From: Clostridiales bacterium
GTDB lineage: Bacteria > Bacillota > Clostridia > Lachnospirales > Lachnospiraceae
Direction: 5' to 3'
Assembly: GCA_018372435.1 (NCBI GenBank)
Contig: JAHAJA010000046.1
Span: 1 to 28,639 of the forward strand
Length of the DNA stretch: 28,639 bases
The position numbers were made by a program, and so were the translations under genes. The notes under the pieces are model-generated. The model saw only the letters and a program-made list of their open reading frames with translations, searched no databases and was not told where the DNA came from. Position 1 is the stretch's first letter, and each line of letters opens with the position of its first letter. Shown one piece after another: positions 16,003 through 23,320 of this stretch.

Positions 16003-16062
16003 ATGTTGTCAGTAACACCGAATTTTTGTAATTAAATTATCGGTGTTACTGCTAGACAACAT
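16003..16062. repeat. long hairpin between minC and minD
   Basis: ATGTTGTC+AGTAACACCGA pairs perfectly with TCGGTGTTACT+GACAACAT. The only interruption is a 4-base GCTA bulge on the right arm, giving 19 base pairs around an 18-base AT loop. No U-tract follows on the plus strand, so it is not an obvious intrinsic terminator. It may protect or process the mRNA and set the MinC:MinD ratio; that is inference. Confidence 0.7.
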
Positions 16063-16102
16063 GTGACATTACGAATTAACAATAAGTTTGGAGGAATATT
16101 TA

Positions 16103-16891
16103 ATGGGAGAAGTAATAGTTATAACGTCAGGAAAAGGTGGCGTTGGTAAAACAACTACCACAGCTAACGTAGGTACAGGATTAGCAAAATTAGATAAAAA
16201 AGTTGTATTAATTGATACAGATATAGGATTAAGAAATCTTGATGTTGTACTTGGGCTTGAAAATCGTATTGTTTATAATCTTGTTGATGTTGTAGAAGGA
16301 AATTGTAGAATTAAACAAGCATTAATCAAAGATAAGAGATATCCAAATCTATACTTATTACCATCTGCACAAACTAGAGATAAATCCGCAGTTTCTCCAG
16401 AACAAATGAAAAAATTAGCTGATGAGTTAAGAGAAGAATTTGATTACATACTAATGGATTGTCCAGCAGGTATAGAACAAGGTTTCAAAAATGCTATTGC
16501 AGGAGCAGATCGCGCTTTAGTAGTTACAACTCCTGAAGTTTCAGCTGTTCGTGATGCAGATAGAATTATCGGTTTACTTGAAGCAAATGAAATTAAACAA
16601 ACACATCTAGTTGTAAACAGACTTCGTATGGATATGGTAAAACGTGGAGATATGATGTCTAGTGAAGATGTAGTTGAAATCTTAGCGGTCGATTTGATTG
16701 GAGTTGTTCCTGATGATGAAGGTATCGTAATCTCAACTAACCAAGGTGAACCATTAGTAGGTAGTGACACATTAGCTGGACAAGCTTTTATGAATATATG
16801 TAAAAGAATCACCGGAGAAAGCGTTCCTTTTTTGGACTTAAATGGACGAGCTTCATTAATGCAACGTTTAACGAGCATATTCAAAAAATAA
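16103..16891 (+). CDS. minD: septum site-determining ATPase MinD
   Basis: MinD is a membrane-binding ATPase that recruits MinC and oscillates under MinE control. The 262 residues start MGEVIVITSGKGGVGKTTTT, with the deviant Walker A (Lys11 and Lys16). VVLIDTDIGLRNLDVVLGLE follows near 35-55, then Walker B FDYILMDCPAGIEQGF near 115-130. The C-terminus LMQRLTSIFKK is the amphipathic membrane-targeting helix. I use the ATG preceded by GGAGGAATATTTA. An upstream TTG at 16088 overlaps that ribosome binding site and is unlikely. minE follows after 19 bases. Confidence 0.98.
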   Translation: MGEVIVITSGKGGVGKTTTTANVGTGLAKLDKKVVLIDTDIGLRNLDVVLGLENRIVYNLVDVVEGNCRIKQALIKDKRYPNLYLLPSAQTRDKSAVSPEQMKKLADELREEFDYILMDCPAGIEQGFKNAIAGADRALVVTTPEVSAVRDADRIIGLLEANEIKQTHLVVNRLRMDMVKRGDMMSSEDVVEILAVDLIGVVPDDEGIVISTNQGEPLVGSDTLAGQAFMNICKRITGESVPFLDLNGRASLMQRLTSIFKK

Positions 16892-16910
16892 AGGGAGGGA
16901 ATGTAAACCA

Positions 16911-17186
16911 ATGGGTATTGCAGACTTATTTAAGAAAAAAGCATCAGGTACCGTTGCAAAGGATCGTTTAAAACTTGTTCTTGTATCCGATCGTGCGAAT
17001 TGTTCTCCTGAGATTATGGAACAGATGAAAAATGACATTATTAAAGTTATTTCAAAATATGTGGAAATTGATGAAGAGAAGTTAGATATTGAAATTGCAC
17101 AAACTGACTCCGAAGGAAATAATGGCAAAGTTCCAGCACTTATTGCCAATATTCCTATCAAAGACCTGAAGTCTCCACGAAAATAA
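16911..17186 (+). CDS. minE: cell division topological specificity factor MinE
   Basis: MinE stimulates MinD ATPase and releases MinCD from mid-cell, giving pole-to-pole oscillation. The 91 residues begin MGIADLFKKKASGTVAKDRL (membrane-targeting N-terminus and MinD-contact region). The core is LVSDRANCSPEIMEQMKNDI followed by ISKYVEIDEEKLDIEI, the standard MinE pattern. GGGAGGGAATGTAAACCA precedes the ATG; the spacing is long, about 12 bases. MinE is absent from Bacillus subtilis, which uses DivIVA/MinJ. This genome encodes both MinE and a DivIVA protein. Confidence 0.95.
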   Translation: MGIADLFKKKASGTVAKDRLKLVLVSDRANCSPEIMEQMKNDIIKVISKYVEIDEEKLDIEIAQTDSEGNNGKVPALIANIPIKDLKSPRK

Positions 17187-17198
17187 GGATGATTATTC

Positions 17199-18314
17199 AT
17201 GTTTGATTTTAAACAATATGACTTTAAACGAATGAATTATTCGTTAGTTGTACTTGTTCTTATACTTGTTGGTATAGGAACGTATCTAATTCAATTAGTA
17301 GAACCATCAGATGGTAAGAAACAGATTCTTGGTCTTGTACTTGGATTTGTGGCTATGTGTATTGTAGCACTAGTTGATTACCATTATGTTTGTCGTTTTA
17401 TGTGGTTAATCTATATCGTTAATATTGTGTTGCTATTACTGGTTTTTGTACCTGGTATAGGAAAGACACAATTTGATACACAACGTTGGATTAATCTAAG
17501 AGTATTTGATTTGCAACCTTCAGAAGTGAGTAAAATCATGATGATTATTGTTTTTGCTCAGTTTTTTACTGATAGGAAAGAGAAGATGGATCGATTATCT
17601 ACTGTTTTCATATCGGCTGTAATGGTAATTATACCAATATTGTTGATATTGAAACAACCAGCTTTATCATCAAGTATGGTTATGGTATTTATCTATATCA
17701 TAATGATATATGCGGCTGGTCTTAGTTATAAGATAATTGTTCCGTTCCTCGCGATAGGATTACCTACCATATTGGGTTTGTTTTGGTATATACAACAACC
17801 ATACCAGAAGTTGTTAAAACCATATCAGCTAGGTAGAATCTTATCTTTTAAATTCCCAGAAAAGTATCCAGATTTGGTATGGCAACAAAAGATATCCGTT
17901 GAGTATATCGGTTCTGGACGTTTGTATGGAAAGTTGTTTTCTGGGCAATCCTTTGAATTAAAGAGTAAAAGTTTACCTGTATCGGAAAGTGATTTTATCT
18001 TTTCGGTTGTAGGGGAACATCTTGGCTTCATTGGAAGTTGTGTCATTATTGGCCTACTTGCTATTCTTATATTCAAATGTCTTGCTGTTGCAAAATCAGC
18101 AAGAGATCATATGGGTATGCTCATAGCAACTGGTATATCTGCAATGTTTATGTTCCAAGTGTTTGCCAATATAGGGGTTTCTACTTTCATGTTGCCAAAT
18201 ACGGGATTACCTTTACCTTTCGTTAGTTACGGACTAAGTTCCTTAGTCAGCTATATGATAGGTATAGGGTTTATATTGAATATTAGTTTACAAAGAAAAA
18301 ATATAAGGGGGTAA
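17199..18314 (+). CDS. rodA: SEDS peptidoglycan glycosyltransferase RodA
   Basis: RodA polymerises lipid II into glycan strands during elongation, working with PBP2. The 371-residue protein is a polytopic SEDS member. It shows TQRWINLRVFDLQPSEVSKI near residue 95, the conserved loop with QQKISVEYIGSGRLYGKLFS near 230-250, and SESDFIFSVVGEHLGFIGS, the RodA/FtsW signature, near 260-280. PNTGLPLPFVSYGLSSLVSY lies near the C-terminus. RodA rather than FtsW is favoured by linkage to mreBCD and PBP2. AAGGATGATTATTC precedes the ATG. mgsA follows after six bases. Confidence 0.95.
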   Translation: MFDFKQYDFKRMNYSLVVLVLILVGIGTYLIQLVEPSDGKKQILGLVLGFVAMCIVALVDYHYVCRFMWLIYIVNIVLLLLVFVPGIGKTQFDTQRWINLRVFDLQPSEVSKIMMIIVFAQFFTDRKEKMDRLSTVFISAVMVIIPILLILKQPALSSSMVMVFIYIIMIYAAGLSYKIIVPFLAIGLPTILGLFWYIQQPYQKLLKPYQLGRILSFKFPEKYPDLVWQQKISVEYIGSGRLYGKLFSGQSFELKSKSLPVSESDFIFSVVGEHLGFIGSCVIIGLLAILIFKCLAVAKSARDHMGMLIATGISAMFMFQVFANIGVSTFMLPNTGLPLPFVSYGLSSLVSYMIGIGFILNISLQRKNIRG

Positions 18315-18320
18315 ATGCAT

Positions 18321-18716
18321 ATGAATATTGGAATGATTGCACATGATGCGAAGAAAAAATTAATGCAGAATTTCTGTATAGCCTATCGTGGTATTTTAAG
18401 TAAGAATGAGTTATTTGCGACAGGAACTACAGGTAGATTAATTGAAGAAGTAACGAATCTTAATGTTCATAAATATCTAGCTGGTCATCTAGGTGGCGAA
18501 CAGCAATTAGGTGCACAAATTGAGCATAACCAGATTGATATAGTTATCTTCTTAAGAGACCCATTAACGCCTAAATCACATGAACCAGATGTAAATAATG
18601 TTGTTCAATTATGCGATACGCATAACATTCCATTAGCTACGAATCTTGCAACAGCTGAACTGTTAATAAAAGCGTTAGATCGTGGCGATCTAGAATGGAG
18701 AGAAGCGTTAAAATGA
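18321..18716 (+). CDS. mgsA: methylglyoxal synthase, Asp-to-Glu active-site variant
   Basis: MgsA converts dihydroxyacetone phosphate to methylglyoxal and phosphate, a glycolytic bypass. The 131 residues keep the phosphate-binding loop ATGTTGRL (33-40), Asp80 in FLRDPLTPKSHEPDV, His87 and Asp90. These match E. coli Asp91, His98 and Asp101 with a constant offset of 11. By that offset E. coli Asp71, a catalytic residue in GGDQQ, is Glu60 here (HLGGEQQLG). The protein is also about 20 residues shorter at the C-terminus than the E. coli enzyme. I start at the second ATG, spaced nine bases from GGGGG; the ATG at 18315 is too close. Its end overlaps the next gene by four bases (ATGA). Confidence 0.92.
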   Translation: MNIGMIAHDAKKKLMQNFCIAYRGILSKNELFATGTTGRLIEEVTNLNVHKYLAGHLGGEQQLGAQIEHNQIDIVIFLRDPLTPKSHEPDVNNVVQLCDTHNIPLATNLATAELLIKALDRGDLEWREALK

Positions 18717-19696
18717 GATTGAATAAGAAAATAAAATTAATAAGCTCCCTGTTAGTGTTAATATCACTAACAGGGTGTTCGTCGTCTACCAATGCGCTTA
18801 TGAAATATTCTGATTCCGATACAGGTGTGGTTCAGTATATTACCACTAATGAAACAGAAGATGAATATGCCAATCTTCTTGGAGAAGATCTCTGTGTTAT
18901 ACCATTAAAATCAGATAAAGGTGGAGATGGTAATTTAGCAGCTGAAGCTACTTTGTTAGTAAACAATACAGATAATGAAATGCTATATGCAGAAAATGTA
19001 TATGAGAAATTATATCCAGCAAGTATAACTAAGGTTATGACTGCATTAGTAACCTTAAAGAATGCTGACTTATCTGACACGGTAACCGTTAGTTACGAAG
19101 CTTCTCACATAACCGAAGTTGGAGCAAGTTTATGTGGATTAAAAGAAGGAGATAAGATTAATCTTAAAGACCTTTTGAATATCTTCCTAATAAGCTCAGG
19201 TAACGACGCCGGTATTGCAATTGCTGAACATGTGGCTGGAAGTGAAGAAGCTTTTACAAAGATGATGAATGAAGAGGCCAAAGCTATAGGAGCAACACAT
19301 TCTAATTTTGCTAACTCCCATGGGCTTCATGATGAAAATCATTATACAACTGCCTACGATATCTATCTGATTTTCCGAGAAGCATTGAAGGAACCAACTT
19401 TTGTAGATATTATCGCTACTAAATCATATAAGGTTACCTATAGTAACAGTAATGGTGATAAAGTTGACAAAGAATTTGCAACTACAAATCTTTATCTAAA
19501 AGGCAATGAAGTAATGCCTGATGGTATTACTGTAATCGGAGGGAAGACAGGAACGACTATTAAAGCAGGATCTTGTCTTGTACTTTATTCAAAAGATAAG
19601 TCTGATAAAGAATATATCTCGGTTATTCTTAAGTCGGATTCAAAGATAAGTCTTTATTCACAAATGTCTTATTTACTAAAGTTTATCTACAAATAA
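18713..19696 (+). CDS. lipoprotein D-alanyl-D-alanine carboxypeptidase (peptidase S11, DacA/PBP5-like)
   Basis: The enzyme trims the terminal D-Ala of peptidoglycan stem peptides outside the cell. The 327 residues start MRLNKKIKLISSLLVLISLT and continue GCSSS, a lipoprotein signal with lipobox LTGC (Cys at about 22). It is therefore anchored by lipid, unlike PBP5, which uses a C-terminal helix. The three active-site motifs are present: SITK with Ser104 and Lys107, SGN at 162-164, KTG at 278-280. The C-terminal PBP5 domain is short or absent. The start overlaps the mgsA stop as ATGA. An ATG six codons earlier is possible but would weaken the lipoprotein signal. The signal-peptide codons contain a perfect 11-bp inverted repeat. 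Confidence 0.93.
   Translation: MRLNKKIKLISSLLVLISLTGCSSSTNALMKYSDSDTGVVQYITTNETEDEYANLLGEDLCVIPLKSDKGGDGNLAAEATLLVNNTDNEMLYAENVYEKLYPASITKVMTALVTLKNADLSDTVTVSYEASHITEVGASLCGLKEGDKINLKDLLNIFLISSGNDAGIAIAEHVAGSEEAFTKMMNEEAKAIGATHSNFANSHGLHDENHYTTAYDIYLIFREALKEPTFVDIIATKSYKVTYSNSNGDKVDKEFATTNLYLKGNEVMPDGITVIGGKTGTTIKAGSCLVLYSKDKSDKEYISVILKSDSKISLYSQMSYLLKFIYK
18747..18775 (+). repeat. perfect hairpin inside the signal-peptide codons of the carboxypeptidase
   Basis: CCCTGTTAGTG and CACTAACAGGG are perfect complements with a 7-base loop. They lie 34-62 bases after the start codon and encode the hydrophobic core up to the lipobox Thr-Gly. No U-tract follows. At 11 bp with five G-C pairs it should be stable in the mRNA. 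Confidence 0.75.
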
Positions 19697-19699
19697 TGG

Positions 19700-19728
19700 T
19701 TGTGAATTCATACAACCTATACTATAAT
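19700..19728 (+). promoter_or_regulatory. promoter of the P-loop protein gene
   Basis: TTGTGA, a 17-base spacer and a perfect TATAAT. The -35 lies within a small GGTTGT/ACAACC inverted repeat just after the carboxypeptidase stop. The resulting leader would be about 215 bases and holds possible small stems (GGATG/CATCC, CCATC/GATGG near 19854-19899). I recognise no known riboswitch in it. Confidence 0.6.
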
Positions 19729-19949
19729 TAAATCATAGACTTATGGTTCTTTAGCATATAATACAAATAACAGTAGCTACAGTTATTGAATTTGTAACTA
19801 TTCAAAACCCTCTATAAAAAGCTTATTTTTACGAGTTAGTTGTGCTAAATTGGATGTTTGTGTTCAATTAGTGTGCATCCATCACTGAAAGAGATGGGTA
19901 TCTGAATAGCTACTTGAATATCAAGAGCATCACATAAGGAGGAAATTCT

Positions 19950-20369
19950 ATGGTTCAGATTATTGTCGGTGAAAAAGGCAAGGGTAAAACTAAGGTAATT
20001 ATCAATCAGGCGAATGAAAAAATGATACACTCTGAAGGTACAGTAGTGTACATAGACAAAAGTAACAAGCATATGTATGAACTTAACAATAAACTCAGGT
20101 TGATAAGCTTAAAAGATTACCTAATAGAAAATTACAATGAATTCTTAGGATTTATAAGCGGGATTATTTCGCAAGATCATGACTTGGAATGTGTTTTTGT
20201 TGACAGCTTCTTGAAAGTAGCACATATATCTGAAGATGAGATTGAAGTAGTAGTTAACAAACTAAAGAGAATTTCTGATCAATACCAGATTGATTTTGTT
20301 CTCAGTATATCTATTGCTAGTAAGAACACACCAGAAAGTTTAGAAAACGACATATTAGTGTCATTATAG
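19950..20369 (+). CDS. small P-loop NTPase-like protein of unknown function
   Basis: The 139-residue product starts MVQIIVGEKGKGKT, a Walker A motif at residues 7-14, directly at the N-terminus. A hydrophobic-acidic stretch LECVFVDSFLKVA near residue 85 is a plausible Walker B. The remainder is mixed alpha/beta with no helicase, kinase or transporter signature I can name. I do not assign a function. AAGGAGGAAATTCT precedes the ATG. It has its own promoter and a terminator after the stop, so it is monocistronic, lying between the cell-wall and division clusters. Confidence 0.8.
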   Translation: MVQIIVGEKGKGKTKVIINQANEKMIHSEGTVVYIDKSNKHMYELNNKLRLISLKDYLIENYNEFLGFISGIISQDHDLECVFVDSFLKVAHISEDEIEVVVNKLKRISDQYQIDFVLSISIASKNTPESLENDILVSL

Positions 20370-20378
20370 ACGGATTAA

Positions 20379-20422
20379 AAAAGAGCAGATTAATTTCTTG
20401 AATGAAATGAAACTGCTCTTTT
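20379..20422. terminator. bidirectional intrinsic terminator
   Basis: AAAAGAGCAG and CTGCTCTTTT form a 10-bp stem with an inner ATTTC/GAAAT pairing. On the plus strand it ends the P-loop gene (TTTTC). On the minus strand it ends the DUF378 gene with a better U-run (CTCTTTTTTAATC). The two genes converge here. Confidence 0.85.
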
Positions 20423-20460
20423 CAATTATGATACAATGGGAGTGAGTTGCTACCTGCAAA

Positions 20461-20658
20461 CTAATCGTTTCGTAATCTTCCGAAGAAACTAAGTGCATAA
20501 AGACCACAAATACCGATGACGGCATATATGATTCTTGAAACTAAGGTCATATCACCGAAAATTACTCTTACAAGGTCAAAACCTAAAAATCCAATTAATC
20601 CCCAGTTAATAGCTCCAATAATTACTAGAATGAGTGCAATATAGTCTATGGTTTTCAT
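20461..20658 (-). CDS. DUF378 small membrane protein (YuzA-like)
   Basis: The 65-residue protein starts MKTIDYIALILVIIGAINWG, followed by LIGFLGFDLV and a second hydrophobic segment IIYAVIGICGLYALSFF. The INWGLIGFLGFDLV core is the DUF378 signature. Two membrane helices are expected; the function is unknown. AAGGAGGTATGTT fixes this ATG. A reading 21 codons longer has no ribosome binding site. It is transcribed alone against the flow of its neighbours. Confidence 0.9.
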   Translation of the reverse strand: MKTIDYIALILVIIGAINWGLIGFLGFDLVRVIFGDMTLVSRIIYAVIGICGLYALSFFGRLRND

Positions 20659-20759
20659 AACATACCTCCTTCTTGTCATTCTAAAGATAGTATGTTTCAT
20701 CTTACAGAAAATATTCACCAATTAGTAATAATAATTTAGTACTAGTTTTCTCATGTATC

Positions 20760-20788
20760 TATACAATTTTATGAATATATGGTACAAT
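20760..20788 (+). promoter_or_regulatory. promoter upstream of the radical SAM remnant and the division cluster
   Basis: TATACA, a 17-base spacer and TACAAT with an extended -10 (TGGTACAAT). It lies about 37 bases before the start of the radical SAM remnant and probably now drives the HlyD-like gene and genes beyond. Confidence 0.5.
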
Positions 20789-20824
20789 AGATGTAATTAT
20801 AGAGTGCTATACATTGGAGTAAAT

Positions 20825-21115
20825 ATGTATTATAAATATTCAGATTATTTAAAAGATAGATTTGAAACTAAAATTTATAAATTATCAGTTAATTTACCGA
20901 TTACTTGTCCTAACCATGTTCATGGGACAGGCTGTAAGTTTTGTACAGATATTGGAATAGGTTTTGAAGCTAAAGATACTCGTCGAGAATGTATTCAGGA
21001 TGAGTATTTACAATTTTTAAAACAATTATCAGATGAAAACGAGTTAGGTTTACAAACAGTAAATTATAGCAATGGATCTGCACTATGCAGAGGAGGTTAC
21101 TTACATGAGCAGTAG
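20825..21115 (+). pseudogene. internally deleted radical SAM protein (YhcC/TIGR01212-like)
   Basis: The ATG follows TTGGAGTAAAT and opens MYYKYSDYLKDRFETKIYKL, then VNLPITCPN and HGTGCKFCTDIGIGFEA. This is the N-terminus of the TIGR01212 radical SAM family, with its cluster-binding cysteines at the start of the SAM domain. Full members run about 300 residues; this frame is 96. After residue 50 it switches to sequence resembling the family's C-terminal end (IQDEYLQFLK, then VNYSNGSALCRG). The middle, including most of the barrel, is gone without loss of frame. I infer an in-frame deletion of about 200 codons. It can be translated but cannot be an active enzyme. Its end overlaps the next gene by 11 bases. 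Confidence 0.65.
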
Positions 21116-22490
21116 AAATAGAAAAGTGGCCAAATATAGAAGACCAATTAATATTAATATCGGCGGAATCATCTTTTTTGTATTATTTTTGTATATCGGA
21201 ATAAATGTGATTTTATATATGAAGAAAGAACATCTAGCAATCTATGAAGTGGTTGAAAAGACGATTTCGGATGACAATACTTGCGAAGGTGTTATTTTGC
21301 GTGAGGAGGAAGTGGTCAAAACTTCACAAGCTGGTTATGTAAATTATTACATAAAAGATGGTGAAAAAGTAGCTAAGAACTCGGTGATATATTCGCTTGA
21401 TCAGAATGGTAATATTGCTGAAACTTTGGCAAAATCCGATGGTGCTATAGTATTAACTTCTAAAGATATTGCAAGCATACGTTCAGATATTAGCAACTTC
21501 AAGAATTATTACGAGCCTAGTAGTTATAATAAAGTTTATGATTTCAAATATGACTTAGAGAACGCTATATTAGATAGTCTTAACAACTCCAACATGAAAA
21601 ATATTGAAAACTTAACTTCTTCTACTACAACAGGAACTTTTGATGTAGTGAAATCGAAGAAAAGTGGAATTGTATCCTATTATTCAGATGGATTAGAGAA
21701 TCTCACAGAAGAAGAGGTATCTTTAGATACCTTTAATATGGATTCTTACAACAAGATCATGTTACGTACGAATAATCTTATAGAACAAGATAGTCCAGTT
21801 TATAAGCTAATAACCAATGAAAAATGGACGCTTATTCTTAATGTTTCTAAAGAGCAATATGATAAGTTATTGGAGAAAACCTCTGTTAAGTTAACTTTTA
21901 AAAAAGATAACTTAACGGTAACAGCACCGGTTACTGTTTATCAAAAAGGGGAAGGATACTTTGCAAAATTAGAGCTTAATTCCTATATGTTACGTTATGT
22001 TGAAGATCGTTTTGTAACAGTTGAATTAAATCTTAATTCAGCAAAAGGGTTGAAGATTCCGGTTTCAGCAATTACAGAAAAGGAATTTTACAAAGTACCA
22101 CGTTCGTATTTCACGAATGGTGGAGATACAAGTGCAATTGGTGTAGTAAAAGAAACATACACAGAAAAAGGTGAAAAAACATATACATTTGTTCAAACTG
22201 AGGTATATTACCAAGATGATGACTTTGGATATGTTGATAAATCGGTTCTGAGTGCGGGTGATGTCATTAGTAATGTCGATACCCAAAAAACATATACAAT
22301 ATCAGAAACGGACAAACTAGAAGGTGTTTATAACGTTAATAAAGGGTATTGTGTATTCAGAAGAATCGAAAAAGTATACGAGAACCAAGAATATTGTATT
22401 GTAAAGTCGAATACAACATTCGGATTATCGGAATATGATCATATTGTGTTGGACGCTTCAATGGCAGTTGAGCAGGATATTATAAATTAA
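21105..22490 (+). CDS. HlyD-family-like membrane fusion protein
   Basis: The 461-residue product has a basic N-terminus, one membrane helix at about residues 19-38 (IGGIIFFVLFLYIGINVILY) and a large extracellular part. A barrel-sandwich (lipoyl-like) half-motif EGVILREEEVVKTSQAGYVN is followed by IKDGEKVAKNSVIYSLDQNG, typical of HlyD-type adaptors. A second similar half lies near 185-200 (SKKSGIVSYYSDGLENL). No transporter gene is adjacent. Homologues often stand before yggS and sepF in Clostridia, so a role at the septum or envelope is possible but unproven. AGAGGAGGTTACTTAC fixes the ATG at 21105. The start overlaps the end of the radical SAM remnant. Confidence 0.75.
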   Translation: MSSRNRKVAKYRRPININIGGIIFFVLFLYIGINVILYMKKEHLAIYEVVEKTISDDNTCEGVILREEEVVKTSQAGYVNYYIKDGEKVAKNSVIYSLDQNGNIAETLAKSDGAIVLTSKDIASIRSDISNFKNYYEPSSYNKVYDFKYDLENAILDSLNNSNMKNIENLTSSTTTGTFDVVKSKKSGIVSYYSDGLENLTEEEVSLDTFNMDSYNKIMLRTNNLIEQDSPVYKLITNEKWTLILNVSKEQYDKLLEKTSVKLTFKKDNLTVTAPVTVYQKGEGYFAKLELNSYMLRYVEDRFVTVELNLNSAKGLKIPVSAITEKEFYKVPRSYFTNGGDTSAIGVVKETYTEKGEKTYTFVQTEVYYQDDDFGYVDKSVLSAGDVISNVDTQKTYTISETDKLEGVYNVNKGYCVFRRIEKVYENQEYCIVKSNTTFGLSEYDHIVLDASMAVEQDIIN

Positions 22491-22528
22491 TTCAGTGTGA
22501 CGTTCAGCCACAGGAAAGGAAGAATACG

Positions 22529-23212
22529 ATGGTTAAAGAAAACTTAGCATATGTGGAGGAACAAATAACAAAAGCTTGCGATAGGGCAGGAAGAAATCGT
22601 GATGAGGTTACTTTAATTGCCGTAAGTAAAACCAAACCAGTTTCTCTAGTTGATGAAGCAATCGACAATGGCATTAGAGAATTTGGTGAAAACAAAGTAC
22701 AAGAGATCATGGACAAGTATGAAACGGTTAAAACACCTGTTAATTGGCATATGATTGGTCATTTACAGAGGAATAAGGTAAAATACATTGTAGATAAGGT
22801 ATGCTTAATCCACTCCGTGGATTCCTATCGATTAGCTGAGATGATTGATCAGGAAGCTGCAAAGAAAGGTGTTAGGTGTGATATTCTAATAGAAGTAAAT
22901 ATTGCAAAAGAGGATACCAAATATGGAGTAATGGAAGATGAAGTAATTCCATTGATTGAACAGATTTCTAAACTTACCAATATTAGAATTAAAGGTCTTA
23001 TGACAATTGCTCCTTTTGTGGAATATAGTGAGAAAAATAGGGTTCATTTTAGAAATTTGCGAAATTTATATGTTGACATAAAAACGAAAAACATTGATAA
23101 TGTTGATATGAAGATTTTGTCTATGGGAATGACAAATGATTATGAAGTTGCAATTGAAGAAGGTGCTACCATGGTTCGTGTAGGTACTGGAATCTTTGGT
23201 CAACGTAATTAG
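22529..23212 (+). CDS. ylmE: YggS/YlmE family pyridoxal-phosphate homeostasis protein
   Basis: This single-domain, fold-type III PLP-binding protein (PLPBP family) has no known catalytic activity and maintains vitamin B6 and amino-acid balance. The 227 residues include LIAVSKTKP near residue 32-40, with the PLP-binding lysine, then GIREFGENKVQE. WHMIGHLQRNKVKYI and SMGMTNDYEVAIEEGATMVR lie further on, with VGTGIFG near the end, all family motifs. GGAAGAATACG precedes the ATG. As in Bacillus (ylmE) it stands directly before sepF. Confidence 0.96.
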   Translation: MVKENLAYVEEQITKACDRAGRNRDEVTLIAVSKTKPVSLVDEAIDNGIREFGENKVQEIMDKYETVKTPVNWHMIGHLQRNKVKYIVDKVCLIHSVDSYRLAEMIDQEAAKKGVRCDILIEVNIAKEDTKYGVMEDEVIPLIEQISKLTNIRIKGLMTIAPFVEYSEKNRVHFRNLRNLYVDIKTKNIDNVDMKILSMGMTNDYEVAIEEGATMVRVGTGIFGQRN

Positions 23213-23287
23213 TTACTATACAATTTTTCCCCCTCAAAGCAACAAGAATGTACCACCTTTGTGGAAGGCTGTTGACTGAATAGTAAC
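23212..23287 (+). promoter_or_regulatory. potential structured leader of sepF
   Basis: GTTACTAT at the ylmE stop pairs with ATAGTAAC just upstream of sepF. Inside, CAACA/TGTTG and CCAC-cttt-GTGG form nested hairpins, giving a plausible long stem with bulges. There is no U-tract. It could be an RNA processing or regulatory structure; I recognise no known class. Confidence 0.4.
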
Positions 23288-23320
23288 CATAATGATAGAA
23301 ATTAAGATAGGAGATATGTT

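Noticed and set aside
16088..16102. TTG start for MinD
   Set aside because: It overlaps the GGAGG that serves the ATG at 16103, and MinD proteins normally begin a few residues before the P-loop.
16444..16911. 155-codon minus-strand frame opposite minD
   Set aside because: It mirrors minD, which is a certain gene; the translation is low-complexity Ser/Thr/Ile and has no family motif.
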